Below the pieces are notes generated by a model. It had not been told where the DNA came from. It did not search any database and saw nothing but the letters and a program-made list of their open reading frames with translations. Shown piece after piece: positions 50,863 through 61,185 of a stretch of DNA of 64,000 nt. Made by a program: the position numbers and the translations under genes. This stretch comes from Adenanthera pavonina (taxonomy: Eukaryota; Streptophyta; Magnoliopsida; Fabales; Fabaceae): positions 30,687,001-30,751,000 of the forward strand of contig JAIVEN010000007.1 in the NCBI GenBank assembly GCA_026686845.1, written 5' to 3'. Each line of letters opens with the position of its first letter. Within the stretch, counting starts at the first letter, position 1.

Positions 50863-51910
50863 TTATAGTACTATTTCACTTACAATCAAATCCTCTTTAA
50901 TTTTAATTTATATTAAAAATTGTGTAAATTATAAATCTAAGATTGAATTGATATCTCTTTGGAAAATCAAAAATGGCAAATTTATTCACTCAATCAATAA
51001 ATGAAATTTGTCTTTTCTATTTATTTTTCTAGATTGGATTAAAAAAAATCTTGAATGAGTTTTCAACTTCAAAGATGAATCACTGATTTACATCATTGAA
51101 TGGACGATCCACCCACGCTCGAAAAATTTACAATCTTCACCTTAAAAAAAATAAAAAAACTCACTTAGCCAATATTATTAACTAATGCCAATGTAATATT
51201 TACTCAAAGACAATAAAGACCGAATCAACACATTTTTTTTTATATATACTCCTCCATTCATCAATATTAATATAAAATATAAAAGTATAGAAAATCACAC
51301 TTTTTACCATTTCTTGTCTAGTATACTATAATTTGAGTTTCGTATAAATATGCGGAACCCACTCTAATTATTATAATAATCTTTATATTGTCAATTAGAT
51401 TTAACGCAACATAGATCACTAGAAGGATTTCAATGACCTTCACAAAAGGGGGAAAAAAATCAAAGACCAGACAAAGTACGAATAATGTGATCTTTCGAAA
51501 ATTGATTTCCATTCAGAGCTATACATGACGAATATATGGATAACTCCAATTCAGGGTATTCCTTCGAAGTTATCTAAAAAAATATTAAACACAATAATAA
51601 TGAATTATTTCGTAATATAAATATGAGGAATAAACATGGGTTTTTTTTTCTTTTTATTGAATTGCTAGATATGTGATAATTATATTAAACTCCAACTAAT
51701 TTGGATTGAGTTTGGTATAATTGCAAAAGTGGCAATTCTCTCAGCAATAAATATTTATGTAGCTACGTATCTAGACTTTTTTTTTTTTGGGTAAATTAAA
51801 CATGGACTAATTTGAGCTCTGGCGCCCTTACTAATTCATAATTTGTCAGTGAAAACTTCATTCAGCAATCAGCTTTGAATGCATTCAAATTAACTTTTGA
51901 CTTAATGAAT
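50863..51910. other. Intergenic DNA, no gene seen
   Basis: AT-rich sequence without recognised exons. The phrase actcctccattcatcaat near 51248 resembles a Stowaway end, but no partner was found. Confidence 0.4.
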
Positions 51911-52340
51911 TAGGGACGTGCATATGGGAATCGGGTCTCGCCTGCATTGGCAGGTTTTTATTTTTTTAAATTAAAATTTATAAATAAAAAATATACTTTC
52001 TAAGAATCATGCAAATAATTATTTTTTATAGTTTTAAATTTTTATTTATTAACAAATACTATACAATAAAAAAACTGGATCTCTACAATTATATAGTTTT
52101 ATTTAATTCTTTAATAATGAAAAAAATAAAAAAATTTAAAATAGACAAAATATGTGTAGCTAAAAAATTTTTATTTATAAATTTTAATTTAAAAACTTAA
52201 AAAATATAAAAACCTCTTAGTACTAGTGAACAAAAACCGGACCGAACCGGCCCTTGGTCCGGTCCTGTAGTAGATGGAAACCAGGAGGTTTCAGAATCGG
52301 TGGGAACCGGTCAAGAACCAATACAAAACCGGTTTGAACC
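51911..52340. mobile_element. Candidate hAT-like element fragments
   Basis: The left part gggacgtgcatatgggaatc is related to 52866 (ctgtgcatatggggtcgg). The right part has repeated accggaccgaaccggccc-type words typical of GC-rich subterminal arms. An AT-rich core separates them. Ends are not resolved. Confidence 0.4.
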
Positions 52341-52854
52341 GGTCTAGCCCATTTTTTTTAATTTTTTTAATTTTTTAAAAATATTTTTTAAAATAAAATA
52401 ATATTATTTTTAGTATAATTTTTTTTCTATATTATAATATGTTTTAAGTATTATTATAATACATAATTATTAATAATGATAAATTTACTTAACAAATAAG
52501 ATAAAAATAGAATATCAATTGAATATTTTAAATTCAAAATATAATTATAGATGAATATTAACTTATTTAAATTTTAATATTAGGTTATAAAACTTATTAA
52601 TAATATTTTTTATTTTCTATATATTATTAAATTTACTTTTTATCCTATAATAAATATTAATTTTATGATTATGAATAAATATCTTTTATATTTTTTATCT
52701 ATATTATTAAAAATATATTAATTTATTTACAATAAATTCAACTCTAATTTAACTCCAATCTAATTATTAAATCTTAAACTATAGTCTCATTCAATTCAAT
52801 AACCACAATAATTTTTAATACCTTGGCACTGTAGTTGGAGTGGTTTCATACAAG

Positions 52855-53840
52855 AGATCCCTGATCTGTGCATATGGGGTCGGGTCTCTCCGTGGAGATC
52901 ACTGCCACGTGCTGCCACGATAATATTTTTGTTTTAAAATTAAAAATTATAGATAAATTTTTTTTTCAAAAATTATGTAAATATATATTTCATGTAGTTT
53001 TATTATTTTTTTAATATTTTTTAATTATTAAAAAACTATATAAAACTGTTAACCTATATAATATTATTTTAATATTTAAAAAAAATTAAAATTACATAAA
53101 ATATATGCTTAATTTTTTTTAAGGGGAAATGACACTTAAGAACTAAGACTTTGAATTAATTCCATTTTAGAATCACAAAATTTAAAAATACTAAAAAAGA
53201 ACCATGATTTCAAATTAATTAAAAATATAAATATGAAATGACCTAAATGTCCTTATTAAAACATTTTACAGTTAACATCTGCTTTTTACTACTCTTCTTC
53301 ATAAATTTAACACTGAACATCCCAAATTTTACACTAAATACAATAAAGAATTCAACTCTCAGAATTTTACACTCATCTTCTGCGTTTTACAACTCATATT
53401 CCACGATTTGACACTGAATACTCCCAATTTTATACTGAATAAATCTTAGAATTTTATACTTAACTTCTATTTTTTACTACTCAACATCTATTTGTTACTA
53501 ATATTTTTCATAAATTTTACACTGAACTTCCTAAATTTTACACTCATATTTCACAATGTGATCAGTGTAAAATTAAGAATGTTCAGTGTTAAATTTATAA
53601 AAAAGAGTAGTAAAAAATAGATATTGAGTATAAAATATTTTAATAAGAATATTTAGATAATTTTATATTTATATTTTTAATTAATTTAAAATTATGATTC
53701 TTTTCTAATATTTTTAAATTTTTTATCCTAAAATAAGATTAATTAAAAGTCTTTGTTCTTAAGTATCGTTTCCGCTTTTTTTAATAAAAAAAGCCTGTCA
53801 CGGGTGGCAGGGAGGGACCCCCAGTCTGTGCATATGACAT
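52855..53840. mobile_element. Candidate TIR element interrupted by a Mutator-type MITE
   Basis: The left arm holds gtgcatatggggtcgggtct, ctccgtggag and gccacg. The right arm reads in reverse complement TGCACAGACTGGGGGTCCCT and GCCACCC. The arms flank the well-defined insertion at 53123-53775, so this older element was split. Arm similarity is partial. Confidence 0.4.
53123..53775. mobile_element. Mutator-type MITE with 9-bp target-site duplication
   Basis: Terminal inverted repeats run for about 115 bases. The left starts GGGGAAATGACACTTAAGAA and the right, reverse-complemented, starts GCGGAAACGATACTTAAGAA. Both continue through TTTAAAAATA and AAATTAATTAAAAATATAAA. The element is flanked by tttttttaa on both sides (53114-53122 and 53776-53784), the 9-bp duplication typical of Mutator-like elements. 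The 650-base body has repeated ttttacactga words and no transposase. Confidence 0.8.
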
Positions 53841-54813
53841 TGTAGCAACGTTGGCTGTGGGCCTATGACAAGACTGGTCCTTAGGACCGAGTCAGAAGAA
53901 ATGGAGTGGGGGCCAATTTTTTTGAAAAAATTAATATTTTATATATAATTATTTTAAATACTTTTTATTAAAAAATATGATTTTATATGTACTAAAAATT
54001 ATGAATAATAAATATTAAAAATAAAAAATAATATGTATATTGCATTCCAATAAAATTGTCAAACTCATCAAATTTAATCGAAATTATTTAAATGTATTTC
54101 AAATTATATTAACTTAAAAACTATCTATATTTAATAATTTATAATATTCAATATAAAAATATTGTGTGATATTTATATGTAAATAATAAATACTATTTAT
54201 CAATATGTATTTGATATAATTTTTTAAAGTATTGTTTTTCATGAAATTTCACAATCCATATGTATGGCTTTTTGAAGAAGAATAGTTGTGAAGGTTTTTT
54301 TTTTCAATTGTTCTTTTAATTACTTTGCTGTGCTAAACTCTCACCTTGATCGCAAGTTCAATTCCCTTTGGTAGCTGGGTTTCTTATCTTCTTTTTAGTT
54401 TTGACTGATATTTTTAAAGACATTTTTTAGGGGAAAAAAAATCTGGGGCCTCTCCACCTAACGAATAACCATCTGCCACTAAACTGGCGAAAATGAATGA
54501 AAGATAATAAGAAATAAATTAATTGATTCTTTTTCATTTTTATGAATATTGATTGATTTATTATAGGTTTTTCTTTCTCATATATCACATATAATAAATT
54601 GATTTTATGATTATCATAAAGGTTTTTATAGTTCCAATTTTTAATTTTATTTAAAAAATTTTATTGATTTGTTAACTAAATATTAAGTAAAATTACATGA
54701 GACAAATGCAATTATATTATTTGATAATAAGTAAATTTTTTCTTTATTTTTTATCTAGCCAAACCTTGCCCATTACAAGCTTGGCCTAGTGTTAGGTCAA
54801 GTTGGGATGTAAG

Positions 54814-55392
54814 TAGGGGTGTACAAAAAACCCGTGACCAAGTTGGTCCGGTCCTATTAGGCCAACCGGGTCGGGTTTTATTTCGGGTGGGCCGGGCTTC
54901 GGGTTCGGTCATTTGGCCCAGCCCAATCCGAACTATATATAAATATATATATTTTTTTAAAATCTATTATTTTATATATATTAATTGATTTTATAAGATT
55001 TTTTTCATATATTTTATATAATACATTTATTATTTGATTATTATGAAAAATTTTGTAAGGTTTTGATATTTTAATTTTATTTAAAATTTTAAATTAATTT
55101 TTTAATTTAATATTATATAAAAATAATGTATAGTTGTAAAAATTTATAATCTTTAAGAAAATTAATTTCTATCATAACATTATATTTTTAAAAAAATCTA
55201 CTTTTACATTAATAATTAAATTTTTTTTATTAATACATAAAGTTAGATTTTATTTTATTTTTAATATTTATAAAAATCATATGGCACCGGACCGGCCCGG
55301 CCCGGTACCTAACCCGGATCAATCTCGATGTGCATAGGTCAGGTATCGGGCGGGGGTGAAACCCGGTCCAACCCAGCCCATGCACACCACTA
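54814..55392. mobile_element. hAT-like MITE with 8-bp target-site duplication
   Basis: The left end TAGGGGTGTACA and the reverse complement of the right end, TAGTGGTGTGCA, are inverted. Flanks gatgtaag (54806-54813) and ggtgtagg (55393-55400) match at 6 of 8 bases, which fits an aged 8-bp duplication. Subterminal arms are rich in ggcccggcc/ccgggtcggg words around an AT-rich core. Confidence 0.65.
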
Positions 55393-55634
55393 GGTGTAGG
55401 CTAATTTTGCAACCTGGAAGTTTACTAGGCCAGGGACAAACTTGGCATAACTCAGCCCATAAACAGACACCTAGCTTACTTCTTCCAATGAATCGAAAGA
55501 TACCCCTTAATTTTATTTTATCTTTCCATCAAGTTCAGCGACATGGCATAGCAGTCCCAGAGTATACCTTATCTTACTTTTTGAGGTATGTATGTATGTA
55601 TGATAAACTATATATTAGTCTTTTTTTTTTTGAA

Positions 55635-55760
55635 TTAAAAGGCAAGAGAAGCTTGAAAAGGACGAAAGCATTCCGAGGGGACTTCCGAAAGCAAGATGAT
55701 TTGTGTGTCTGTCAAGAGGGCGGCTTTTGCAAGAGCATCAGCACATGCCAGCGCTTCTCA
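55635..55760 (-). mobile_element. RNase H-like (RVT_3-type) retroelement relic
   Basis: The minus strand translates to EALACADALAKAALLTD, then TQIILLSEVPSECFRPFQA, ending at a stop. This matches the C-terminal motif (REANACADALAK) of plant RNase H-like domains associated with LINE-type reverse transcriptases. The expected Arg codon before the motif is TGA (55758-55760), consistent with CGA-to-TGA decay. No further domain is detectable. Confidence 0.65.
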
Positions 55761-56249
55761 AGGGGAGTAGACCACTTTAAAAGCACCGTATTCGTAGAGT
55801 AGTTCTCTAATTTGATGAATTGCATAAGTGGATGGGAAGAATAAGCATATTATTTGACCATTTGAGATATTTTTTTTAATTTATATTATAAAATATTTTA
55901 TAAGTATGTTAAAAAAATTATTTTTTTATTTTAAATTAATATAAAATATGCTAATATTTTTTATTTTATTTTTATTAAATATTATATTTTATTATTATTA
56001 TAAAATTATAAATAAAAAAATTAAAAATAAAAATAAAAATAAAAATAAAAAAATATCTAATACTCTATATTTTAAATAAAAAATTTTTTATATAAAATAT
56101 TTTATTATATAAATAAGAAAAAAAGTAATAATTAAGATAGCCAGCATATATAAATGCAGAAATGAAAGGACATGATTGTTTATCTTGGAACATGGAAATT
56201 AGCAACCACGTGCTGGCGATAGTGAAAGTAAACCATCTGACATTAAATA
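55761..56249. other. 3' flank of GH1 pseudogene D
   Basis: AT-rich. The stretch 56155-56230, including gcaaccacgtgctg, is homologous to the 3' flank of gene B (27030-27053 and 27427-27475). It marks the edge of the duplicated unit. Confidence 0.6.
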
Positions 56250-56615
56250 CATATTCCTCTCCAAAGAGTTGAATTATAATTCTTAATATATTAAAATTCT
56301 TTTAATCGTGAATTAAGAATTTAACTTTCTCTTATTCTTAATATACTAAAATTTTTTTAATTAAATTATATAAATTAAAAATTAGAATTAAAATTAATTA
56401 ATTATCTTAATTTTTTAAAAATTTTAATATTTTTTTTAAAATTATCCTTATTTAATCTCTCTTTTCTTTTAGATATATTTAATAGAGATGTTTTTTTTAA
56501 AAATGTATAATAAATATGATCTTATATATTGTAAAGAGTCTTATATTTAGGATCATGATAAAAAATTTTATATATAATAAAAATTTTTATATATGATATC
56601 CGAGAGGGAGTACTT
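56250..56615. mobile_element. Stowaway-like MITE (S1-related) beside pseudogene D
   Basis: The right end atgatatccgagagggagta and inner atgtataataaatatgatct relate it to the S1 element at 24572-24840. The left end ttcctctccaaagagttg is weaker. It separates the conserved CACGTG flank from the stop codon of D (407 bp, against about 50 bp in B), so it inserted after the B/D split. Confidence 0.6.
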
Positions 56616-58910
56616 CATAATAAGCGGACTAATGGAGGAGGAACATCTTGAGCCAATAAGCAGAATACTTGAGGTATCTTTTGAGATTATTCTTGCAATC
56701 CACATACGTTATTCCAAATCGAAATGTGTAACCAGAACTCCATTCAAAATCATCAAAAAATGACCATGCATAATACCCCTTCACCTTTACCCCGTCCCCG
56801 TAATATATAAAATACGCATAATCAAACCAAATTAAATTTCCATATATAGTTACTCAATATATATTCCTTATATGAACCAGAATTTATTATATAGCAATAT
56901 ATATATCACTGACTTGATAGCTTGAAGAAGCTTTCTGGGATGGTTATCATGGAATCTAATCCTGATACTGTCCTTGATCGCTTCTTGAACTGGTTTTGAC
57001 GCATTATTTGCTTCTGCAACTCCTGAAATTTTCCATTATAACAAATTAATAATGTACCTATATATATAAATAAGATTATGCAAAAATCATTTGCTTTTTA
57101 ATTAAATATGTATATATACTAAGAAGCTTGGAAATGAACATAAAAGCGGTTACAATATACAGAAAGCTAGCTGAAGCTGAAGAAATAATTATACACTCTA
57201 ACGTGCTTCTTATATTGCTTAATGTTAATTAATGTAGTTAAATGAAATTTGATTAGGATAGATTTGAGGTTTATTTAGTGCGCAGTTTCATATATTATAT
57301 TTAGATTGATCATATCACAATTAATGCATTTCTTGTAACTGCAAATGCATAAATTGATCTGTGCCAGTAGGGTTTTCTACTCCTTTGGTATAGAGAGACA
57401 CATAAATATATCTTGATTGAATAGACACGGCAAAGTTTATTCTCAATATTAATAACTCTTGATTCTTTTTTTTTTTGATGAAAAATAACTCTTGATTTTC
57501 TTTATGCCTTTTCTCTCGAAATTTCTCTTTCCAAATTGTGGCCATGAAAAGAAGTCATGAAATAGTTTAATATGTACGTACGATTTTCAGTGATGTAAAT
57601 GGGTGGATTCTGATATTTCTCCTTCATATACACCACAAGCTGATAGAGTCACCTAGAATAGATATAGAGCCAGCTCAAAGCAGTCTACAAATTAAGGCAT
57701 GCAATTAATATTTGAATAAAAAAGATCGACACGATGATAATTTTATATATCGAAAAAGGAAAAGCAACATACGGGGGTACCAACAAGGCGACCATTTCTC
57801 GAGGCTGACAGTGGAAGGGAAAAAAATGAAGTGATTTTATTTGTTCGTACTTAGTAGTGGATGCTGTGAATTTTGAAAATACAAGGGCTTGATGGCAAAA
57901 CAGAAAAGAAAGAAGGGCTATTTTTAATTACTTACTTGAGAACGCGACTTGAACATCAGATGTTGCACTTCTATTAGGAAGAGGGAGAATTTTGTGCATA
58001 ATTGGTGGTATAATAATTAACACCAAGAAAATCATAACATCCTTTTAGAATTTGTGATTTTGCTTTTTTGAATTTTGGTAGCCTATCTCCCACGTAGGAT
58101 CTCATGCTCTGGGGATAGTCTCCATATGTGATGGGGTGAGCATACCCGCACCAAACCATTTTCCTCAACAACAATTTTTCTTTTTCTCTCAATTTTCTAC
58201 ATTTAAAAACGAGATCAAATTTGAATGATATAGGGAAAAAGGAGTATGGTTATATCTGCTTTGAGGCTAATTTAATTGGAGTTGCCTTTAATTTCATATG
58301 TTTAAACTATTATTTGGATAGTCTCCATATATATATATATATATATATTTACTATTTATGACTCACGAATGATATAAATTATTATAGAGTTTATTATTTA
58401 TATTGATGAAATTGACTATGTCATAATGTATTTTATCGAAAAAGATGATTGATTTTAAGTCTGATTGTCTGTTAAACATTTCAACGATGTTGGATAAATT
58501 CAAATAGTCAACTAGAGACTATATAATAAAACAAAATGAAAATTCTATATATGAAAAGCGATTGGCTTCTCTCAATTATAGTGGAGGTCTGCTATAAATC
58601 TAAATTGTCAAATTAAATTTGGATTATTCAAATTTATTATTTTTAAAAAATATTATTATTAAATAAAAGATAAATTAATCTAGAACCATTAAAATTTAAT
58701 TAAAAACAGTCCAGAACTACATTAAAAAAAGAGAGTGGAGAGAGTCCTTACTCATTTATTTCACCTACCATCCAAAGTAAGAGTCCAGAGCACGATTTGC
58801 AGCCTCACGATCGGCTGAACTTTCAGACTTTGGCTCCAACCATGGTGAAATTAATGTTATTCCAATTTTTCCTTTCTGAATAACCTATAATTACAATAAA
58901 CATTTGAGTA

Positions 58911-58912
58911 TA

Positions 58913-58948
<36 letters not shown>

Positions 58949-58950
58949 AT
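58911..58950. repeat. (AT)n(GT)n microsatellite in intron 7 of pseudogene D
   Basis: An AT tract passes directly into a GT tract, just inside the intron between exons 7 and 8. Other AT tracts in D lie near 58328-58349, 60225-60245 and 61080-61107 (the last running into AC next to the exon 1 donor). Confidence 0.85.
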
Positions 58951-59282
58951 AAAATATCTCTTCTAACCATGTTTCCAACATGAAAACAAGATATTTGGTT
59001 TTGTAGAGTCTGACGGCAGCGACATGAGAAAGAAGGAGGTGGTGAGTCACTAGGTAGGGCTCGCTGGAGGAGTCGCCGGCAGTGCAATTTCCGACGTAGT
59101 TAGAACACCTACCTGGTGCAAATGTGCCAATATTGTAGCCATACTCACTGAATATGAATACGAAGGGTTCATTTAAAGTAACCCAGTCCTTCACCCTATC
59201 CCCGCAAAAATTTGCATACTCTCGAAAATCATCCCTAAAATTGTCATTATCAATAAGTTAGAAATATGATAATCATCAATAT

Positions 59283-59541
59283 TACTCCCCCGTCCTATAT
59301 ATAGGATCTTTTGTCTTGATCCTAAATATAAGATCCTTTACAATATACGAGGTGGTATTTATTATGCATTTCTAAAAAAATATTCATATTTAATATATTT
59401 AAAGAGAAAAAGAGGGAGATTAAAAAAGGGTAGTTTTGAAAAAATGTTGAAATTTTTAAAAAAATCAAGGTAGTTAATTAGTTTTAATTCATTTTTTAAT
59501 TCGTGTGATTCGATTAAAATGTTGGAAGAGGAGTAACCAAA
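59283..59541. mobile_element. Stowaway-like MITE (S1 family), inverted copy in intron 6 of D
   Basis: The left end actcccccgtcctatatata and the right end ttggaagaggagtaa are inverted and TA-flanked. Inner words ataagatcctttacaatata and gaggtggtatttatta are the reverse complement of the 24572-24840 element. Confidence 0.7.
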
Positions 59542-59599
59542 AACGTAAATTCTAGGTTAAGCCCCACAGTGCATAAGTAATGATTACCTCAAACAAACG

Positions 59600-60003
59600 T
59601 AATCCTCTTATATATCATGCACTATTTTAAAAAATTTATGTTTTAAAATATAATATACTATATGGATTATATTATATTTTTTTATTATCTTTTTAGTATT
59701 ACCTTTAATAAGTAAGCCCATATATTTTATGGTTATCAATGTATTTAATGAAAGTCTTTTAATGGTTTGGTCAAACCATAAATGAATGAAGGAGAATTTT
59801 TCCCAAAAATCTCACTCTTCACTGATGATCCATAGAAACTCAGAAAAAAGAATAAATAAGAGAATGTCTGTAATTTATTAATGTAGAAAATATTATTAAA
59901 TGAGGATAATTTGAAAAATAATAAAAAAATTTTAGTTATTAATCATTGTCTTAATATGTGTGTGATAGTTAAAAGTGCACTATAAACTGGAATGGAGGGA
60001 ATA
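59600..60003. mobile_element. Decayed Stowaway-like MITE (S2 family) in intron 6 of D
   Basis: The right end gtgcactataaactggaatg plus gaggga is the reverse complement of the left end of the 39139-39412 element. The left boundary near atcatgcactattt is uncertain. Confidence 0.45.
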
Positions 60004-60794
60004 TTTACTAAAGATAAAATTGCTAAATAATTCCATCATCTTCGATACTTGTAACAATTTTACTTAAATTTTTAATTTTGTAGTTTTCAAAATTTGAGTT
60101 TTTTGACAATAAATTATTAAACGCAATCTCATCATTAATTAATTCATTATTTTATGAATGTGTGTGACATAACAGAGAAGTTAATTATATGCACAATTAC
60201 ACGTGATGTAAAGTAGGAGTAAATTATATATATATATATATATATAACTCAAAATTGACAATAGTGTAGTAAGTTATCAAGGGATTTAATGGATAATTAA
60301 TAGTGTAGCACTTACACTACTTTAGGACTACGAAATACCAACATATTCATCTTCAAGAGCTTGAGGAAGATCCCAGTGATGAAAGAGAGTGACAAATGGT
60401 TTCAATCCAATAGATATATGGTTTAAAAACACAAGGGAGGTCACTCACAATATTTTTCTCAAAATAATAATAATTTGGAAATAATTACAGGGAAAGAGAG
60501 TGACCATTTGCAAGGAGCTCATTTATGAGATTGTTGTAGAATTTGACCCCCAAGTAATTCACTTTTCCCCTGCCCTCTGCATTAAAAAAAAAAACAATTG
60601 CTTCATAACATTTTTGTTAAATCCATTTAAACATCATGCATCATGAAAAACAATTGTTTCATGTTATAATTTTTTTATTAATTATCTCAATTACCAAATT
60701 TTAAAAAGAAAAATCTTACCAGGGAATATTCTAGACCATGAGATGGAGAATCTAAGGAGACCAGCCCAATTTTTTTCATCAATTGTATGTCACT

Positions 60795-60913
60795 CTGCAT
60801 CATAAAAAATTAGTATTGGCAATTGGACATTGGCATTTTATATAATATAGTTCATTTTACACACTCGGCGGGGGGGGGGGATGGGGGTGGTTGTTGTGGA
60901 AGGGAGAGGGGAC
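60795..60913. other. Deletion scar replacing exon 3 of pseudogene D
   Basis: Only 119 bases lie between exon 4 and exon 2, where B has 3.6 kb including exon 3. The stretch contains a run of about ten G at 60870-60882 and a g-rich patch unlike normal intron sequence. It appears to be a deletion junction, possibly with filler DNA. Confidence 0.6.
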
Positions 60914-61185
60914 CTGGATGTTTCTTAATGAAGGTATCCCGTATGCTTGCTCCTCTTCCATCTACATTTGCCGCTCCTTCTGACTGTAAAATAAAACTGA
61001 ATTGTTAGTGCATGATTTTAAAGTGATAATTAATTCTTATGTATATATAAATTTGGAGAAATTAATGGAAGAATGAATGAATATATATATATATATACAC
61101 ACACACACCTGATAAGAAGATGAACCAGCACCAAAAAGAAAGTCAGAAGGGAAGAGGGTTCTATTGAATTCAAATGTTACATGTA

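Larger units (their letters stand above)
56629..61185 (-). pseudogene. GH1 beta-glucosidase pseudogene D
   Basis: A B-type copy with many disabling lesions. Exon remnants, minus strand order: exon 1 61185-61109 (5' part with start codon and signal peptide absent), 2 60983-60914, 3 missing, 4 60794-60720, 5 60576-60505, 6 60407-60316, 7 59234-58988, 8 58884-58769, 9 58145-57936, 10 57804-57773, 11 57684-57582, 12 57022-56914, 13 56797-56629. Lesions: 1-base deletion in exon 4; exon 6 acceptor TG plus one inserted base giving a TAG (60328-60330); exon 9 acceptor GG plus an 8-base deletion giving TAA (57974-57976); TGA in exon 11 (57649-57651); exon 13 acceptor GG (56798-56799). Exon 7 has in-frame changes (12 bases lost, 6 gained); exon 2 has SIRDTF for SIWDTF. 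TLNEP and ITEN motifs persist. It cannot encode a functional enzyme as it stands; a transcript is possible. Confidence 0.95.

Noticed and set aside
55356..55802. Plus-strand open frame of 148 codons
   Set aside because: It crosses the end of a hAT-like MITE and the antisense of an RNase H relic, with no domain of its own; a chance frame.
57649..57651. TGA in exon 11 of D as a possible single sequencing error
   Set aside because: Several other independent lesions (frameshifts, lost acceptors, missing exon) make a functional D untenable even if this base were wrong.
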